From positions 1 to 64,000 of the forward strand of contig JACCWI010000040.1 of NCBI GenBank assembly GCA_013697725.1: 64,000 nt of DNA. Reading direction: 5' to 3'. The notes beneath the pieces are model-generated. The model was not told the DNA's origin. It did not search any database and saw only the letters and a program-made list of their open reading frames with translations. The stretch's first letter is position 1. Each line of letters begins with the position of its first letter. The translations under genes were made by a program, and so were the position numbers. This DNA comes from Tatlockia sp. (GTDB lineage Bacteria > Pseudomonadota > Gammaproteobacteria > Legionellales > Legionellaceae). This document shows, one piece after another, positions 45,689-54,631 of the stretch.

Positions 45689-46546
45689 ATGGTTTTTATT
45701 GTTAGAAGTTTTGATCAGATAATGCAAGGAACTGGCAATCAAGATGGTTTTGATACAGCCTTATCAACTCTAAAAGCTAAGCATATTGGTGAAAAGGTTG
45801 GCATAGCCTTACCGCAACCCCGTCGTTATCAGGTCCATCTTATCGAGAAAACAGCTTTGCTATTAGCTGATGACGTTAATAGAGACAGAATTCTAACTGG
45901 CATGATCTTAATTGAGCTCTGTCTTATTGCGAAGTCCTATTCGGAAAGTATTTTTGATGCAATTAAATCTCAATCTAAATCGAATTACCGTAGCAGCTAC
46001 TTCCCTTGTTTATGCAAAGCTATTGGCATTTCAGCAAACAATCTTCCTGAATTTGAAGATATGGAAAGGTTATTGGGTGAGGCCAATGAGTTTGTTAATT
46101 CGCAAATCTATATTGATGAAGATCCAAATAATGGAATTCTTTATGATGAGATTTTGGGGAAAGCAAATCATTCCTTTGCTGAGATAGAGGGTCTCGATAT
46201 TTTTAATCTTTTAACGGTATGCACTGATGTCCTTCAAGAATGTGCCATTAAAAAAGCGAATCATCAGCATGATAAAGATCTTAAATTAATATCTCAAAAT
46301 AAAGATCACCTCAATAAAAAAATTGCTGAATTTCAAGAAGCCGAATCGAGCAAACAACCTGGTTTACTCTCAGTATTAGCCAATAATATCTATTCAAAGA
46401 GTCAAACTCTATTTGGCAGACCCGCGGTCGAAAAAGAATACTTCCAAGATGATGATAATATTGAATCAATCCTTAAAAATTCTGCTCAACAAGCGAATGA
46501 AGAGGTAGATTCTGTTGACTATAACAGTTACGGCACAAACCTCTAA
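45689..46546 (+). CDS. 285-aa protein of unknown function, possible effector
   Basis: Not recognised. Soluble, mostly helical by eye, with no signal peptide. It has a strong AAGGAGGAG ribosome binding site. A helical middle part (DDVNRDRILTGMILIELCLI) is followed by a charged coiled-coil-like region (LKLISQNKDHLNKKIAEFQE). The acidic, polar tail (ANEEVDSVDYNSYGTNL) could serve as a type IV secretion signal, but there is no PmrA-like box: the two TTAA motifs upstream are 13 bp apart. Isolated between the alkaline phosphatase and a rhodanese gene. Confidence 0.6.
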   Translation: MVFIVRSFDQIMQGTGNQDGFDTALSTLKAKHIGEKVGIALPQPRRYQVHLIEKTALLLADDVNRDRILTGMILIELCLIAKSYSESIFDAIKSQSKSNYRSSYFPCLCKAIGISANNLPEFEDMERLLGEANEFVNSQIYIDEDPNNGILYDEILGKANHSFAEIEGLDIFNLLTVCTDVLQECAIKKANHQHDKDLKLISQNKDHLNKKIAEFQEAESSKQPGLLSVLANNIYSKSQTLFGRPAVEKEYFQDDDNIESILKNSAQQANEEVDSVDYNSYGTNL

Positions 46547-46553
46547 TCAAGAC

Positions 46554-46574
46554 GCACCCTACCCAGTAGGGTGC
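46554..46574. terminator. bidirectional hairpin between converging genes
   Basis: GCACCCTA (46554-46561) and TAGGGTGC (46567-46574) form a perfect 8-bp stem with a CCCAG loop, between the convergent ends of the 285-aa gene and the rhodanese gene. No T-tract. Confidence 0.6.
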
Positions 46575-46581
46575 CGAAATA

Positions 46582-46917
46582 CTAATCAGAGATAACAGGA
46601 TAACCCGCAGCCAACCAGTCCATAATTCCACCATCAAGAGAATAAACTTCCTGATATCCTAATTCCATTAAACAATTTGCGGCATAGAGGGAACGAACAC
46701 CACCTTTGCAATGCAAATAAATTGGCTTATTAGTATCTGAAGTTGTAGCAGTTATTTGTGCTATTAATTTATCTTTAGGAATATGAATCGCTCCCGGTAT
46801 GCGCAGTGTTTGCCATTCTTCAAGTTCTCTAACATCGATTACGCAAAGGTCTGGCTCTAGATCACGCCTTTTTTTAAGTTCATGAACATTAATTCTTCGT
46901 ATTTTATGGTCGGTCAT
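46582..46917 (-). CDS. single-domain rhodanese sulfurtransferase
   Basis: 111 aa. A rhodanese domain with CVIDVRELEEWQTLRIPGAI, a hallmark of the fold, and the active-site loop LHCKGGVRSLYAA (cysteine present). No membrane segment, unlike YibN. It would move sulfane sulfur to an acceptor; GlpE- and PspE-like proteins are relatives. It overlaps the upstream small membrane-protein gene by 14 bases, so the two are coupled. Confidence 0.88.
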   Translation of the reverse strand: MTDHKIRRINVHELKKRRDLEPDLCVIDVRELEEWQTLRIPGAIHIPKDKLIAQITATTSDTNKPIYLHCKGGVRSLYAANCLMELGYQEVYSLDGGIMDWLAAGYPVISD

Positions 46918-47191
46918 AGGATTTATCTCGCATGGACATTGTCGGTCTTGTTAAAGTGGAATGGTGAATAAACCAGTAAATAGTCGCAGTGACTATGCCG
47001 CCTAACAAGGTGGCAAACGCCCAGGTTCCGGCTGATACTAAAGCAGGCCGTTGACCTAATTGGTACAAATTTCCAGCATCGCGAGCAACAGCGCCTGCAA
47101 AAAGAAGATTTAAAATGGCATTTATCAAGATAAACATATAGCGAAGAGTCTGTAGTTGAACTTCATATTGTTGCATAAACTCTGTTAGCAT
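46904..47191 (-). CDS. small two-helix membrane protein, unknown
   Basis: 95 aa with two hydrophobic segments (about 16-35, RYMFILINAILNLLFAGAVA, and 52-74, AGTWAFATLLGGIVTATIYWF). No family recognised. It overlaps the start of the rhodanese gene. A role with that protein is possible by position only. Confidence 0.6.
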   Translation of the reverse strand: MLTEFMQQYEVQLQTLRYMFILINAILNLLFAGAVARDAGNLYQLGQRPALVSAGTWAFATLLGGIVTATIYWFIHHSTLTRPTMSMRDKSYDRP

Positions 47192-47415
47192 TCCTTTAGA
47201 CCTTCTGTTAATCCCTGTTTAAAAAAATTTTTAGGAAAATTCAGTTATTGTTTAGGCTGTCGCCAATGATAACAGAAATTTGCTGCTACCCATATGCTTA
47301 TGGAGCCTGCTGTTAAATCTTGCTTCCCTTTTCAATCGAGATATTTTTACTCTTCTGTTTAATTCAGTGCTTGAACTGAGTTACCATCCTTTGATGTTGT
47401 TTTGCAGGAGAGAAA

Positions 47416-48708
47416 ATGCAAACTGAAGATGTACCTGTGCCCCATTTAACCACCGCTCACAGCGGCCCCTTGCATCATATTGAAAAAATTATATTAAATC
47501 AGACCGTTACTGTTGAAACCTGGTTCAGGGAAAAATGGCAGGATACCCCACCACCTATTAATTCTTCAGTTGATTTACGTCATGCAGGTTATAAACTAGC
47601 TCCGGTGGATACCAATTTATTTCCGGCAGGGTTTAATAATTTAAATCCTGATTTTATGTCTTTATGCATTCAAGCAGCGCAGTCTACGCTCGTTGATTTT
47701 ATGCCAAACTGTCGCAAAATTATGCTTTTACCTGAAAGTCATACCCGTAATCTTTTTTATATGAAAAGCTTAGCAATTTTAAAAGATATTTATATCAATG
47801 CGGGTTATATGGTGCGAATCGGTAGTTTAGACCCAGAGCTTCTAGCGCCTATAGAGGTTCTTCTCGATGACAATCAAATATTGCGAATCGAACCTCTGCA
47901 GCGTCAGAACAACAGAGTAATTTTAGACAATTTTGATCCCTGTATTTTACTTTTAAATAATGACTTATCTAATGGTATACCTGAAATTTTACAAGGATTA
48001 GAACAGCCTATCGTACCTACGGCCCAATTAGGGTGGGCCTCGAGGCTTAAATCGAGTCATTTCAATTTCTACGATGAAGTTGCTGCAGAATTTGCCAAAT
48101 TAGTTGGTATGGATTCCTGGTTGATAAATCCCTATTTTCTAGCCTTTGAAGGCGTTGATTTTATGACACAGGAAGGGGTAGAGAATTTAGCGGTTCAAGC
48201 TGATGAATTACTAGCTAAGATTAGTAAAAAATACCTGGAATATAATATTACAGAAGAGCCTTTTGTAGTTGTCAAAGCTGACAATGGTACTTATGGTATG
48301 AGTGTAATGATGGTGCATAAAGGAGACGAATTACGTCAGCTTAATCGCAAACAACGTACAAAAATGGCCGCTTCTAAAGGTAGCCGTAAAGTCGATCGGG
48401 TTCTTCTTCAAGAAGGGGTTTTTACCTTTGAAACCATGCCGGAAGGAGAAGTGGCAGAACCTGTGGTCTATATGATCGGTAAGTATGTGGTAGGTGGTTT
48501 TTATCGAGTACATCAAGGCCGGGGCAAAAATGAAAATCTTAATGCACCAGGTATGCACTTTGCACCGCTGGCTTTTGCCCAAGCTTGTAATATGCCAAGA
48601 AATGATCTTGCTGTAGTCGATTGCCCCAATCGCTTTTACACTTATGGTGTAATCGCGCGCTTGGCCGCTCTTGCTGCCGCAAGAGAAATTGCAGCAATTG
48701 GAGATTAG
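47416..48708 (+). CDS. gshA: glutamate-cysteine ligase, short proteobacterial type
   Basis: First step of glutathione synthesis. 430 aa. The sequence belongs to the GshA family typified by Acidithiobacillus rather than the larger E. coli form; markers are DLRHAGYKLAPVDTNLFPAG, FNNLNPDF and the ATP-grasp-like VVKADNGTYGMSVMMV. GGAG precedes the ATG. It is followed after two bases by gshB, so the pair forms a glutathione operon. Confidence 0.9.
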   Translation: MQTEDVPVPHLTTAHSGPLHHIEKIILNQTVTVETWFREKWQDTPPPINSSVDLRHAGYKLAPVDTNLFPAGFNNLNPDFMSLCIQAAQSTLVDFMPNCRKIMLLPESHTRNLFYMKSLAILKDIYINAGYMVRIGSLDPELLAPIEVLLDDNQILRIEPLQRQNNRVILDNFDPCILLLNNDLSNGIPEILQGLEQPIVPTAQLGWASRLKSSHFNFYDEVAAEFAKLVGMDSWLINPYFLAFEGVDFMTQEGVENLAVQADELLAKISKKYLEYNITEEPFVVVKADNGTYGMSVMMVHKGDELRQLNRKQRTKMAASKGSRKVDRVLLQEGVFTFETMPEGEVAEPVVYMIGKYVVGGFYRVHQGRGKNENLNAPGMHFAPLAFAQACNMPRNDLAVVDCPNRFYTYGVIARLAALAAAREIAAIGD

Positions 48709-48710
48709 CG

Positions 48711-49661
48711 ATGAAACTTGCGATTTTGATGGATCCGATTCATCAAATTAAAGCTTATAAAGATTCCACTGTTGCAATGATTAAGGCTGCCAACGCCTTG
48801 GGTTGGTGCTGTGTTTACTTCACGCAAAACGATTTGTATTGTCAGGAAGGACAGTCTTTTGCCAGAGTTTCTTCAATTAATGTAAAAGCAGATGAACGCT
48901 CTGAAGTTTGGGCAGATGTTGAGTATTTGGGAGAAAAACCACTCAAAGAATTCGATATTATTTTGATGCGCAAAGATCCTCCTTTTGATATGGAATACAT
49001 TTATTCCACTTATGCCCTGGAGCTTGCTGAAAAAGAAGGTGTTTTGGTTGTCAACAAACCGCAAAGTCTTCGGGCAGCTAATGAAAAATTCTTTACCTTA
49101 AATTTTCCTCAATGCTGTCCCGCAACTTTGGTAAGCCGAGATATTAAGCGGTTGCGCGCTTTTTGGCAGGCACATCAAAATGTAATTTTTAAACCTCTGG
49201 AAGGAATGGGAGGGAGCTCTATTTTTCATGTTGATAAGGAAGGGCGTAATCTTTCAGTAATTTTAGAAGTCCTTACACAAGGCCAAAAAACAACTATCAT
49301 GGCTCAGGTCTACATTCCTGAAATTAGTAAAACTGGCGATAAGCGTATTCTTTTAATCAATGGTGAACCTGTTCCCTTTGCATTAGCACGCATACCAGCT
49401 AAGGGTGAGCTTCGAGGAAATCTAGCTGCTGGTGCTCGAGGAGAAGTTGTCGCTCTCAGCGAAAGAGATAATTGGCTTTGTCAGCAACTGGGTCCTTCAT
49501 TTAAATCTATGGGTTTATATTTTGTAGGTATAGATGTCATAGGTGATTATTTGACTGAAATTAATGTCACAAGTCCCACCTGCCTTCGCGAAATTGCTGC
49601 TGAAACAGGCTTGGATATTGCGGGTGATTATTTATTAGGGTTAGCTGAGATGCGCGGTTAA
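48711..49661 (+). CDS. gshB: glutathione synthetase
   Basis: Adds glycine to gamma-glutamylcysteine, completing glutathione. 316 aa from ATG 48711, with N-terminus MKLAILMDPIHQIKAYKDST as in the family; a same-frame reading from 48621 overlaps gshA and is rejected. ATP-grasp motifs: VIFKPLEGMGGSSIF, ISKTGDKRILLINGEP and YLTEINVTSPTCLREI. The length equals E. coli GshB (316). It is followed by the convergent trmL gene after eight bases. Confidence 0.96.
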   Translation: MKLAILMDPIHQIKAYKDSTVAMIKAANALGWCCVYFTQNDLYCQEGQSFARVSSINVKADERSEVWADVEYLGEKPLKEFDIILMRKDPPFDMEYIYSTYALELAEKEGVLVVNKPQSLRAANEKFFTLNFPQCCPATLVSRDIKRLRAFWQAHQNVIFKPLEGMGGSSIFHVDKEGRNLSVILEVLTQGQKTTIMAQVYIPEISKTGDKRILLINGEPVPFALARIPAKGELRGNLAAGARGEVVALSERDNWLCQQLGPSFKSMGLYFVGIDVIGDYLTEINVTSPTCLREIAAETGLDIAGDYLLGLAEMRG

Positions 49662-49669
49662 ATCGGGCT

Positions 49670-50125
49670 TTAGGAACCTCCGGCAAAACCAAGTTGTCTC
49701 CAGGCTTCAAAGAGAATAATCGCAACAGAATTGGATAAATTTAAACTGCGGTTATTTGGACACATGGGAATACGAATAGCGGTGTAAAGTTCTCTTAACT
49801 CCAAGGGTAATCCGCGTGTTTCCGCACCGAAAAGGAGCATATCCTCTGCTTGAAATTCAAGGTCACTGTAATTCTGTTTAGCCTTCGAAGAGCAAGCAAT
49901 AATCCGGCGATGTTGATTCTTTTTAATGAAATCCAAATCGTTTTCATAATGGATAATCTCGGCCCATTCATGATAATCAAGACCGGCACGTCGCATACGC
50001 TTATCATCCAATTCAAAGCCTAAGGGATGTATTAAGTGAAGCCTTGCGCCGCTATTGGCACAAAGACGGATAATATTGCCGGTATTAGGCGGAATTTCGG
50101 GCTGATGTAAAGCAACGTGCAGCAT
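49670..50125 (-). CDS. trmL: tRNA (cytidine/uridine-34 2'-O) methyltransferase TrmL
   Basis: A SPOUT (trefoil-knot) SAM-dependent enzyme that methylates the wobble base of tRNA-Leu isoacceptors in E. coli. 151 aa with [27 protein letters not shown] and [16 protein letters not shown]. The start follows directly after mlaA's stop, so the two are co-transcribed. It faces gshB. tRNA-Leu(TAA), a known TrmL target type, is also encoded in this window. Confidence 0.95.
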   Translation of the reverse strand: MLHVALHQPEIPPNTGNIIRLCANSGARLHLIHPLGFELDDKRMRRAGLDYHEWAEIIHYENDLDFIKKNQHRRIIACSSKAKQNYSDLEFQAEDMLLFGAETRGLPLELRELYTAIRIPMCPNNRSLNLSNSVAIILFEAWRQLGFAGGS

Positions 50126-50920
50126 TTAGGCTTTCCCAAGCGCTTTTGGTTTTGTTGCTGGAGTTTTTAACTCGGCCGGTTTAGCATCAACGTAATCTGA
50201 AACGTCCCCTTCATCCACATAAAGAGAATCATTGGTGTTTTCTGCTAGTTCGCCGTTAATTAGATAATTACGGTGTTGCAGGTATGCATCTCGGATAAAG
50301 GTGTATTTATCCAAGGCTTCATCCATTAAGCGTTCACTGTCTAATAATTGAGCACGCAGATCAACATATCTCACGACAGCCAGAGTAGTAAGCACTGCTG
50401 CGCCAGGAAGGTAGGGATAAGGACTAAGCATATAGTCAAAGGGTATCGACATGCCATCTCGAATCGTACTGGGCCCAAAAAGAGGGAGAACAATATAAGG
50501 CGATTTTTTGTCACCCCATTTGGCAAAGGTCAAACCCATATCGTTATAATGAGGCGGCAAACTGAATGCTTTATCGGCTACATCAAAAATACCGGCCACC
50601 CCAAAAGTTGAGTTAATCAGGAATCGCCAACTGTCTTTAATCCCTTGTCGCCATTCGCCTTGAAGTAAATCATTAACTGAAGTCGGTATCATGAGCACAT
50701 TATTGTAGGCATTATTAATACCTTTGCGTAACGGGGCTGGAAGTACTGCTGTATAAGTTTTTGCCGCGGGTTTCAGTGCTATTTTATCAAGAGTCATATT
50801 AAATTTGTGGATTTTTCGATTATAAGACTCATAAGGATCAACGGGATTAGCTCCTTTATGCATGCAGCCAGAAAGTAGTACAGCGGTTGTCAAGGTTGAA
50901 AATTGAGCAAGTAAGCGCAT
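50126..50920 (-). CDS. mlaA: MlaA/VacJ outer-membrane lipoprotein
   Basis: 264 aa with a lipoprotein signal and lipobox (LLSGC, Cys19). The Mla pathway removes misplaced phospholipids from the outer leaflet of the outer membrane; MlaA is the outer-membrane component bound to porins. Conserved segments: DPYESYNRKIHKFN, NNVLMIPTSVNDLLQGEW, INSTFGVAGIFDVA and YIVLPLFGPSTIRDG. Other mla genes are not in the window. The C-terminal ~50 residues are polar and variable. Confidence 0.93.
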   Translation of the reverse strand: MRLLAQFSTLTTAVLLSGCMHKGANPVDPYESYNRKIHKFNMTLDKIALKPAAKTYTAVLPAPLRKGINNAYNNVLMIPTSVNDLLQGEWRQGIKDSWRFLINSTFGVAGIFDVADKAFSLPPHYNDMGLTFAKWGDKKSPYIVLPLFGPSTIRDGMSIPFDYMLSPYPYLPGAAVLTTLAVVRYVDLRAQLLDSERLMDEALDKYTFIRDAYLQHRNYLINGELAENTNDSLYVDEGDVSDYVDAKPAELKTPATKPKALGKA

Positions 50921-51036
50921 GATTTTTCTACTTTTTAATAGCGTATTTTGATGTTACACCACTTTGATTGCATTGGAAACAGTGAAGCTAATCCTTCATT
51001 TGACCCTTATCAAAAACTAAAAATTAACTTTTTTAA

Positions 51037-51996
51037 TTAAGACGCATCCAATTTTTGTTTAGAAAGTTCTTTCGAGGCATCGATAATCGCATCTATAATT
51101 CCTGTCTCAAGGCTGGAATGTCCAGCATCTCTTATTATTTTTAATAGGGACGTGGGTAAAGCTTGATGCAAATCCCAAGCACCTTCAAGAGGGCAAATCA
51201 TATCGTAACGTCCATGAACAAGATAAATCGGTATAGGTCTAATTCTTGAAATATTGTTAATTATTTGATTATCTTCAATAAAATAATGATTTTCAATATA
51301 ATTAGACTCAAGTGTAGCAAGGGCGAGGGCAAAATGCGGGTCGCTAAATTGTTCAATTAAACAAAGATGAGGGTGGAGACTGCTACAACGCGCTTTCCAT
51401 AAAGCCCAATTTTTAGCAGCCGACATACGAGCCAATTCATTATCTCCCTGAAGACATTTAGCATAATATTGAGGAATTTTGTCCTGCTCCGCTGGAGGAA
51501 CGAAACTCCTAAACTCTTGCCAGTAATCAGGATAAATAAAGCTAGCGCCGCTTTTATAAAGCCAGTCAATATCTTTTCTTCTACCCAGAAAAATTTGAAA
51601 TAATAATAAAGCGGAGACCTGCTGCGGATAAGTTTGCGCATAAAGCAGGGCGAGAAGCGAACCCCAACCGCCCCCAAAGAGCACAAATTGATCGATTTGA
51701 AGAAATTCTCGTAGCGCATTAATATCGTTAAGCAATGCTTCTGTATTATTAGATTCTGCACTTGCATGGGGTAAAGAGCGGCCGCAACCCCTTTGATCAA
51801 AAAGGATCATGCGATACGTTTGAGGATCAAAAAAACGGCGCAAATTACCATTACAACCAGCCCCTGGTCCAGAATGTAAAATAAGCACAGGTATACCTTC
51901 AGGATTGCCTACCTCTTCAATATAAAGAATATGCGGTGCACTAACCTTAAATTCATGAGTTTTATAAGGCTTGATAACCGGGTAAAAAGGATGCAT
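51037..51996 (-). CDS. proline-iminopeptidase-like alpha/beta hydrolase without catalytic serine
   Basis: 319 aa of the prolyl aminopeptidase (Pip) family: MILFDQRGCGRS, GRYDMICPLEGAW and AGHSS are typical. Two key motifs differ. The nucleophile elbow GGSWGS reads GGGWGS, with Gly110 where serine should be, and the oxyanion motif HGGPG reads HSGPG (41-45). Asp and His of the triad remain. The codon is GGC or GGT, so one or two base changes separate it from a serine codon. The open frame and normal length argue against ordinary decay. It is likely a non-peptidase or a pseudoenzyme. Monocistronic. Confidence 0.82.
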   Translation of the reverse strand: MHPFYPVIKPYKTHEFKVSAPHILYIEEVGNPEGIPVLILHSGPGAGCNGNLRRFFDPQTYRMILFDQRGCGRSLPHASAESNNTEALLNDINALREFLQIDQFVLFGGGWGSLLALLYAQTYPQQVSALLLFQIFLGRRKDIDWLYKSGASFIYPDYWQEFRSFVPPAEQDKIPQYYAKCLQGDNELARMSAAKNWALWKARCSSLHPHLCLIEQFSDPHFALALATLESNYIENHYFIEDNQIINNISRIRPIPIYLVHGRYDMICPLEGAWDLHQALPTSLLKIIRDAGHSSLETGIIDAIIDASKELSKQKLDAS

Positions 51997-52136
51997 AGCG
52001 GTCTCTATAATTAGCGATTAATTTTAATCTTATACCTTGCTGAACCTAATTGAAAAGAGAAGCCGGTTTAAAATTACAAAATTCTCTAAATATGAGACTA
52101 TTAGGCTAATAAAGCCAATTGTTAAGGATGAATTAT

Positions 52137-53246
52137 ATGCAAGTTAAAGCCGCCGTAGCCTATGCAGCAGGCAAGCCCTTATCGATAGAGATGGTTGACC
52201 TGGAAGGGCCTCGACAAGGAGAAGTACTGGTCGAAATCAAAGCAACCGGTGTTTGTCACACGGATGCCTTTACTTTGTCAGGTGAGGATCCAGAAGGCAT
52301 ATTCCCTACCATTTTAGGCCATGAAGGCGCAGGGGTTGTTGTTGAAGTGGGCGCTGGTGTGAGTTCGCTAAAACCTGGTGATCATGTCATTCCGCTTTTT
52401 ACACCAGAATGCAGGCAATGTGAGTATTGTCTTTCACAAAAAACCAATCTTTGCCAAGCTATTCGTAGTACTCAAGGAAGAGGGTTGATGCCTGATGGGA
52501 CTAGTCGTTTTAGTTTGGCGGGTCAGAAATTATTCCATTATATGGGGACTTCGACCTTTGCTAATTATACTGTGTTACCTGAAATTGCACTGGCTAAAAT
52601 TCGGTCGGATGCTCCTTTTGATAAAGTTTGTTACATTGGTTGTGGGGTTACTACAGGTATTGGTGCAGTTATTTACACGGCTAAGGTGCAACCTGGCTCA
52701 AAGGTAGTTGTTTTTGGCTTAGGTGGGGTGGGCTTAAATGTGATTCAAGGTGCCCGTATGGTGGGTGCTGAGCAAATTATTGGCGTTGATATTAATCCCC
52801 AACGCCAGGCTATAGCCACTAAAATGGGAATGACCGATTTTGTTAATTCTACTGAATTAGGCGAAGATCTGGTTTCTCATTTAATTGAATTAACCAAGGG
52901 AGGTGCTGACTATAGTTTTGAATGTGTAGGTAATGTCAAGCTTATGCGCCAGGCTTTAGAGTGTTGTCATAAGGGTTGGGGTGTTTCGACCATTATTGGC
53001 GTCGCTGGTGCTGGACAAGAAATTACAACACGCCCCTTTCAACTGGTCACGGGTCGAGTCTGGCAGGGTTCCGCTTTTGGCGGTGCGCGCGGGCGAACAG
53101 ATGTGCCAAAAATTGTTGATTGGTATATGGATGGCAAAATTAATATTGATGATTTAATAACCCACATTTTGCCTATAGAACAGATCAATGACGCTTTCGA
53201 ATTAATGCATCAAGGTGAATCAATTCGTACCATAGTTAGTTTTTAA
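52137..53246 (+). CDS. frmA: S-(hydroxymethyl)glutathione dehydrogenase, class III ADH
   Basis: Oxidises the formaldehyde-glutathione adduct to S-formylglutathione with NAD+ and zinc. 369 aa from ATG 52137, chosen because TAAGG lies nine bases before it; ATG 52128 sits too close to that site. Catalytic zinc ligands: GVCHTDAF and GHEGAGVV. Structural zinc cysteines in PECRQCEYCLSQKTNLC. NAD-binding GLGGVGLNVIQGA. The partner hydrolase fghA follows after 26 bases, forming a formaldehyde detoxification operon, and glutathione genes lie 3-5 kb upstream. Confidence 0.95.
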   Translation: MQVKAAVAYAAGKPLSIEMVDLEGPRQGEVLVEIKATGVCHTDAFTLSGEDPEGIFPTILGHEGAGVVVEVGAGVSSLKPGDHVIPLFTPECRQCEYCLSQKTNLCQAIRSTQGRGLMPDGTSRFSLAGQKLFHYMGTSTFANYTVLPEIALAKIRSDAPFDKVCYIGCGVTTGIGAVIYTAKVQPGSKVVVFGLGGVGLNVIQGARMVGAEQIIGVDINPQRQAIATKMGMTDFVNSTELGEDLVSHLIELTKGGADYSFECVGNVKLMRQALECCHKGWGVSTIIGVAGAGQEITTRPFQLVTGRVWQGSAFGGARGRTDVPKIVDWYMDGKINIDDLITHILPIEQINDAFELMHQGESIRTIVSF

Positions 53247-53272
53247 TAAAATTTTTACAGGAATTTTCTCTG

Positions 53273-54124
53273 ATGACCCTCGAACTTATTGAAGAGCATC
53301 GTTGTTTTGGCGGCAATCAATTGATTTACTCCCATTATTCAGAGCAAACGCACTGCAAGATGCGTTTTGCGATATTTCTGCCCCCACAAGCAAACCATCA
53401 GAAGGTTCCTCTCTTATATTGGCTTTCAGGTTTGGGCTGTGATGAACAAAATTTTATCAATAAATCCGGAGCCCAACGTCTTGCAGCTACCTTGGGCTTA
53501 GCATTGGTTTGTCCTGATACTAGCCCTCGAGGAGTTCAATTACCGGGTGATAGGGATTCTTTTGATCTGGGGATCGGCGCCGGTTTCTATGTTGATGCGA
53601 CTCAAAAACCCTGGTCGCAACATTATCGCATGTCAAGCTATATTACAGCGGAATTACTATCATTAATCGAGCAAAATTTTCCCGTAGATCAACAACGAAC
53701 AGGAATCTTCGGCCACTCGATGGGCGGGCATGGTGCGTTAATCCTGGCTTTAAAAAACCCCGAGCTATTTCTTAGTGTTTCGGCTTTCGCACCTCTATCA
53801 TCAGCAATGCAAGCCCCTTGGGGACAGAAAGCATTAAACACGTATTTAGGGATGGAAAAAAGTGCATGGAAAGCTTATGACGCGTGCGAGCTAATTAAAT
53901 CTAAAGGTTGGCCGCATGCAGCACTACTAATTGACCAAGGAACTGCGGACCCCTTTTTAAAAGAGCAATTAAAGCCAGAACTGCTAGAGCAGGCCTGTAC
54001 TAAAGCCGGCATAGACTCTAGATTAAGAATGCAGCAGGGTTACGATCATAGTTACTTTTTTATCGCTAGTTTTATTGATGACCATCTTCGATTTCATGCC
54101 AAGCAGCTGGGAGCTAAGATCTAA
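53273..54124 (+). CDS. fghA: S-formylglutathione hydrolase
   Basis: Esterase-fold enzyme that releases formate and glutathione, completing the FrmA pathway. 283 aa. Nucleophile elbow GHSMGGHGALI with its serine, PDTSPRGVQLPGD near the oxyanion hole, and the C-terminal histidine in GYDHSYFFIASF. AGGA precedes the ATG. The HIT gene overlaps its stop by one base, so three genes (frmA, fghA, HIT) form one unit. Confidence 0.95.
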   Translation: MTLELIEEHRCFGGNQLIYSHYSEQTHCKMRFAIFLPPQANHQKVPLLYWLSGLGCDEQNFINKSGAQRLAATLGLALVCPDTSPRGVQLPGDRDSFDLGIGAGFYVDATQKPWSQHYRMSSYITAELLSLIEQNFPVDQQRTGIFGHSMGGHGALILALKNPELFLSVSAFAPLSSAMQAPWGQKALNTYLGMEKSAWKAYDACELIKSKGWPHAALLIDQGTADPFLKEQLKPELLEQACTKAGIDSRLRMQQGYDHSYFFIASFIDDHLRFHAKQLGAKI

Positions 54125-54540
54125 TGGCTTTTCAAGTGGATGAACGTATTGAAACATCCTGTGTTTGGGTTGCGAATCTTTCTTTATCAAGCCTTTATTT
54201 AAAGAAAGACGCCAGCTATCCCTGGCTTATTTTACTGCCAAGAAAGGAAAATTATAGTGAAATTTACCAACTCAATCCTACTGACAGGCAGCTTTTGATT
54301 GAAGAAATTGCCTTTATTTCCTCAATCATGACCAATTATTTTAAACCTGATAAATTAAATGTTGGCGCTTTAGGCAATCTGGTTGCGCAATTGCATATTC
54401 ACCTTGTAGCTCGTTTTAAAACCGATAAAGCCTGGCCTCATAGCATTTGGCAGGCCAATTTAACGACCGAAGGCTATAGCCCTGAGCTCTTGAATCAACA
54501 TATTTTCGCATTGCGTAAATTAATCGCGATGAGCCTTTAG
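54124..54540 (+). CDS. HIT-family nucleotide-binding protein
   Basis: 138 aa. The HIT motif is QLHIHLVAR: His91 and His93 are present, but the third position of HxHxH is Val95. The middle histidine, the nucleophile in canonical HIT enzymes, is kept, and another histidine follows in WPHSIW. This variant is common in a proteobacterial HIT subgroup. It is probably a nucleotide hydrolase or transferase of unknown substrate. Its ATG overlaps the fghA stop. Confidence 0.85.
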   Translation: MAFQVDERIETSCVWVANLSLSSLYLKKDASYPWLILLPRKENYSEIYQLNPTDRQLLIEEIAFISSIMTNYFKPDKLNVGALGNLVAQLHIHLVARFKTDKAWPHSIWQANLTTEGYSPELLNQHIFALRKLIAMSL

Positions 54541-54631
54541 GCTTGCTTGGCTCATCTAAACTTAATTAAATCTTGAAGTAAAAATTTTGGTATATACTTA
54601 GAGTTATCTAGTAGGATTAAGGGAGGTTAAG

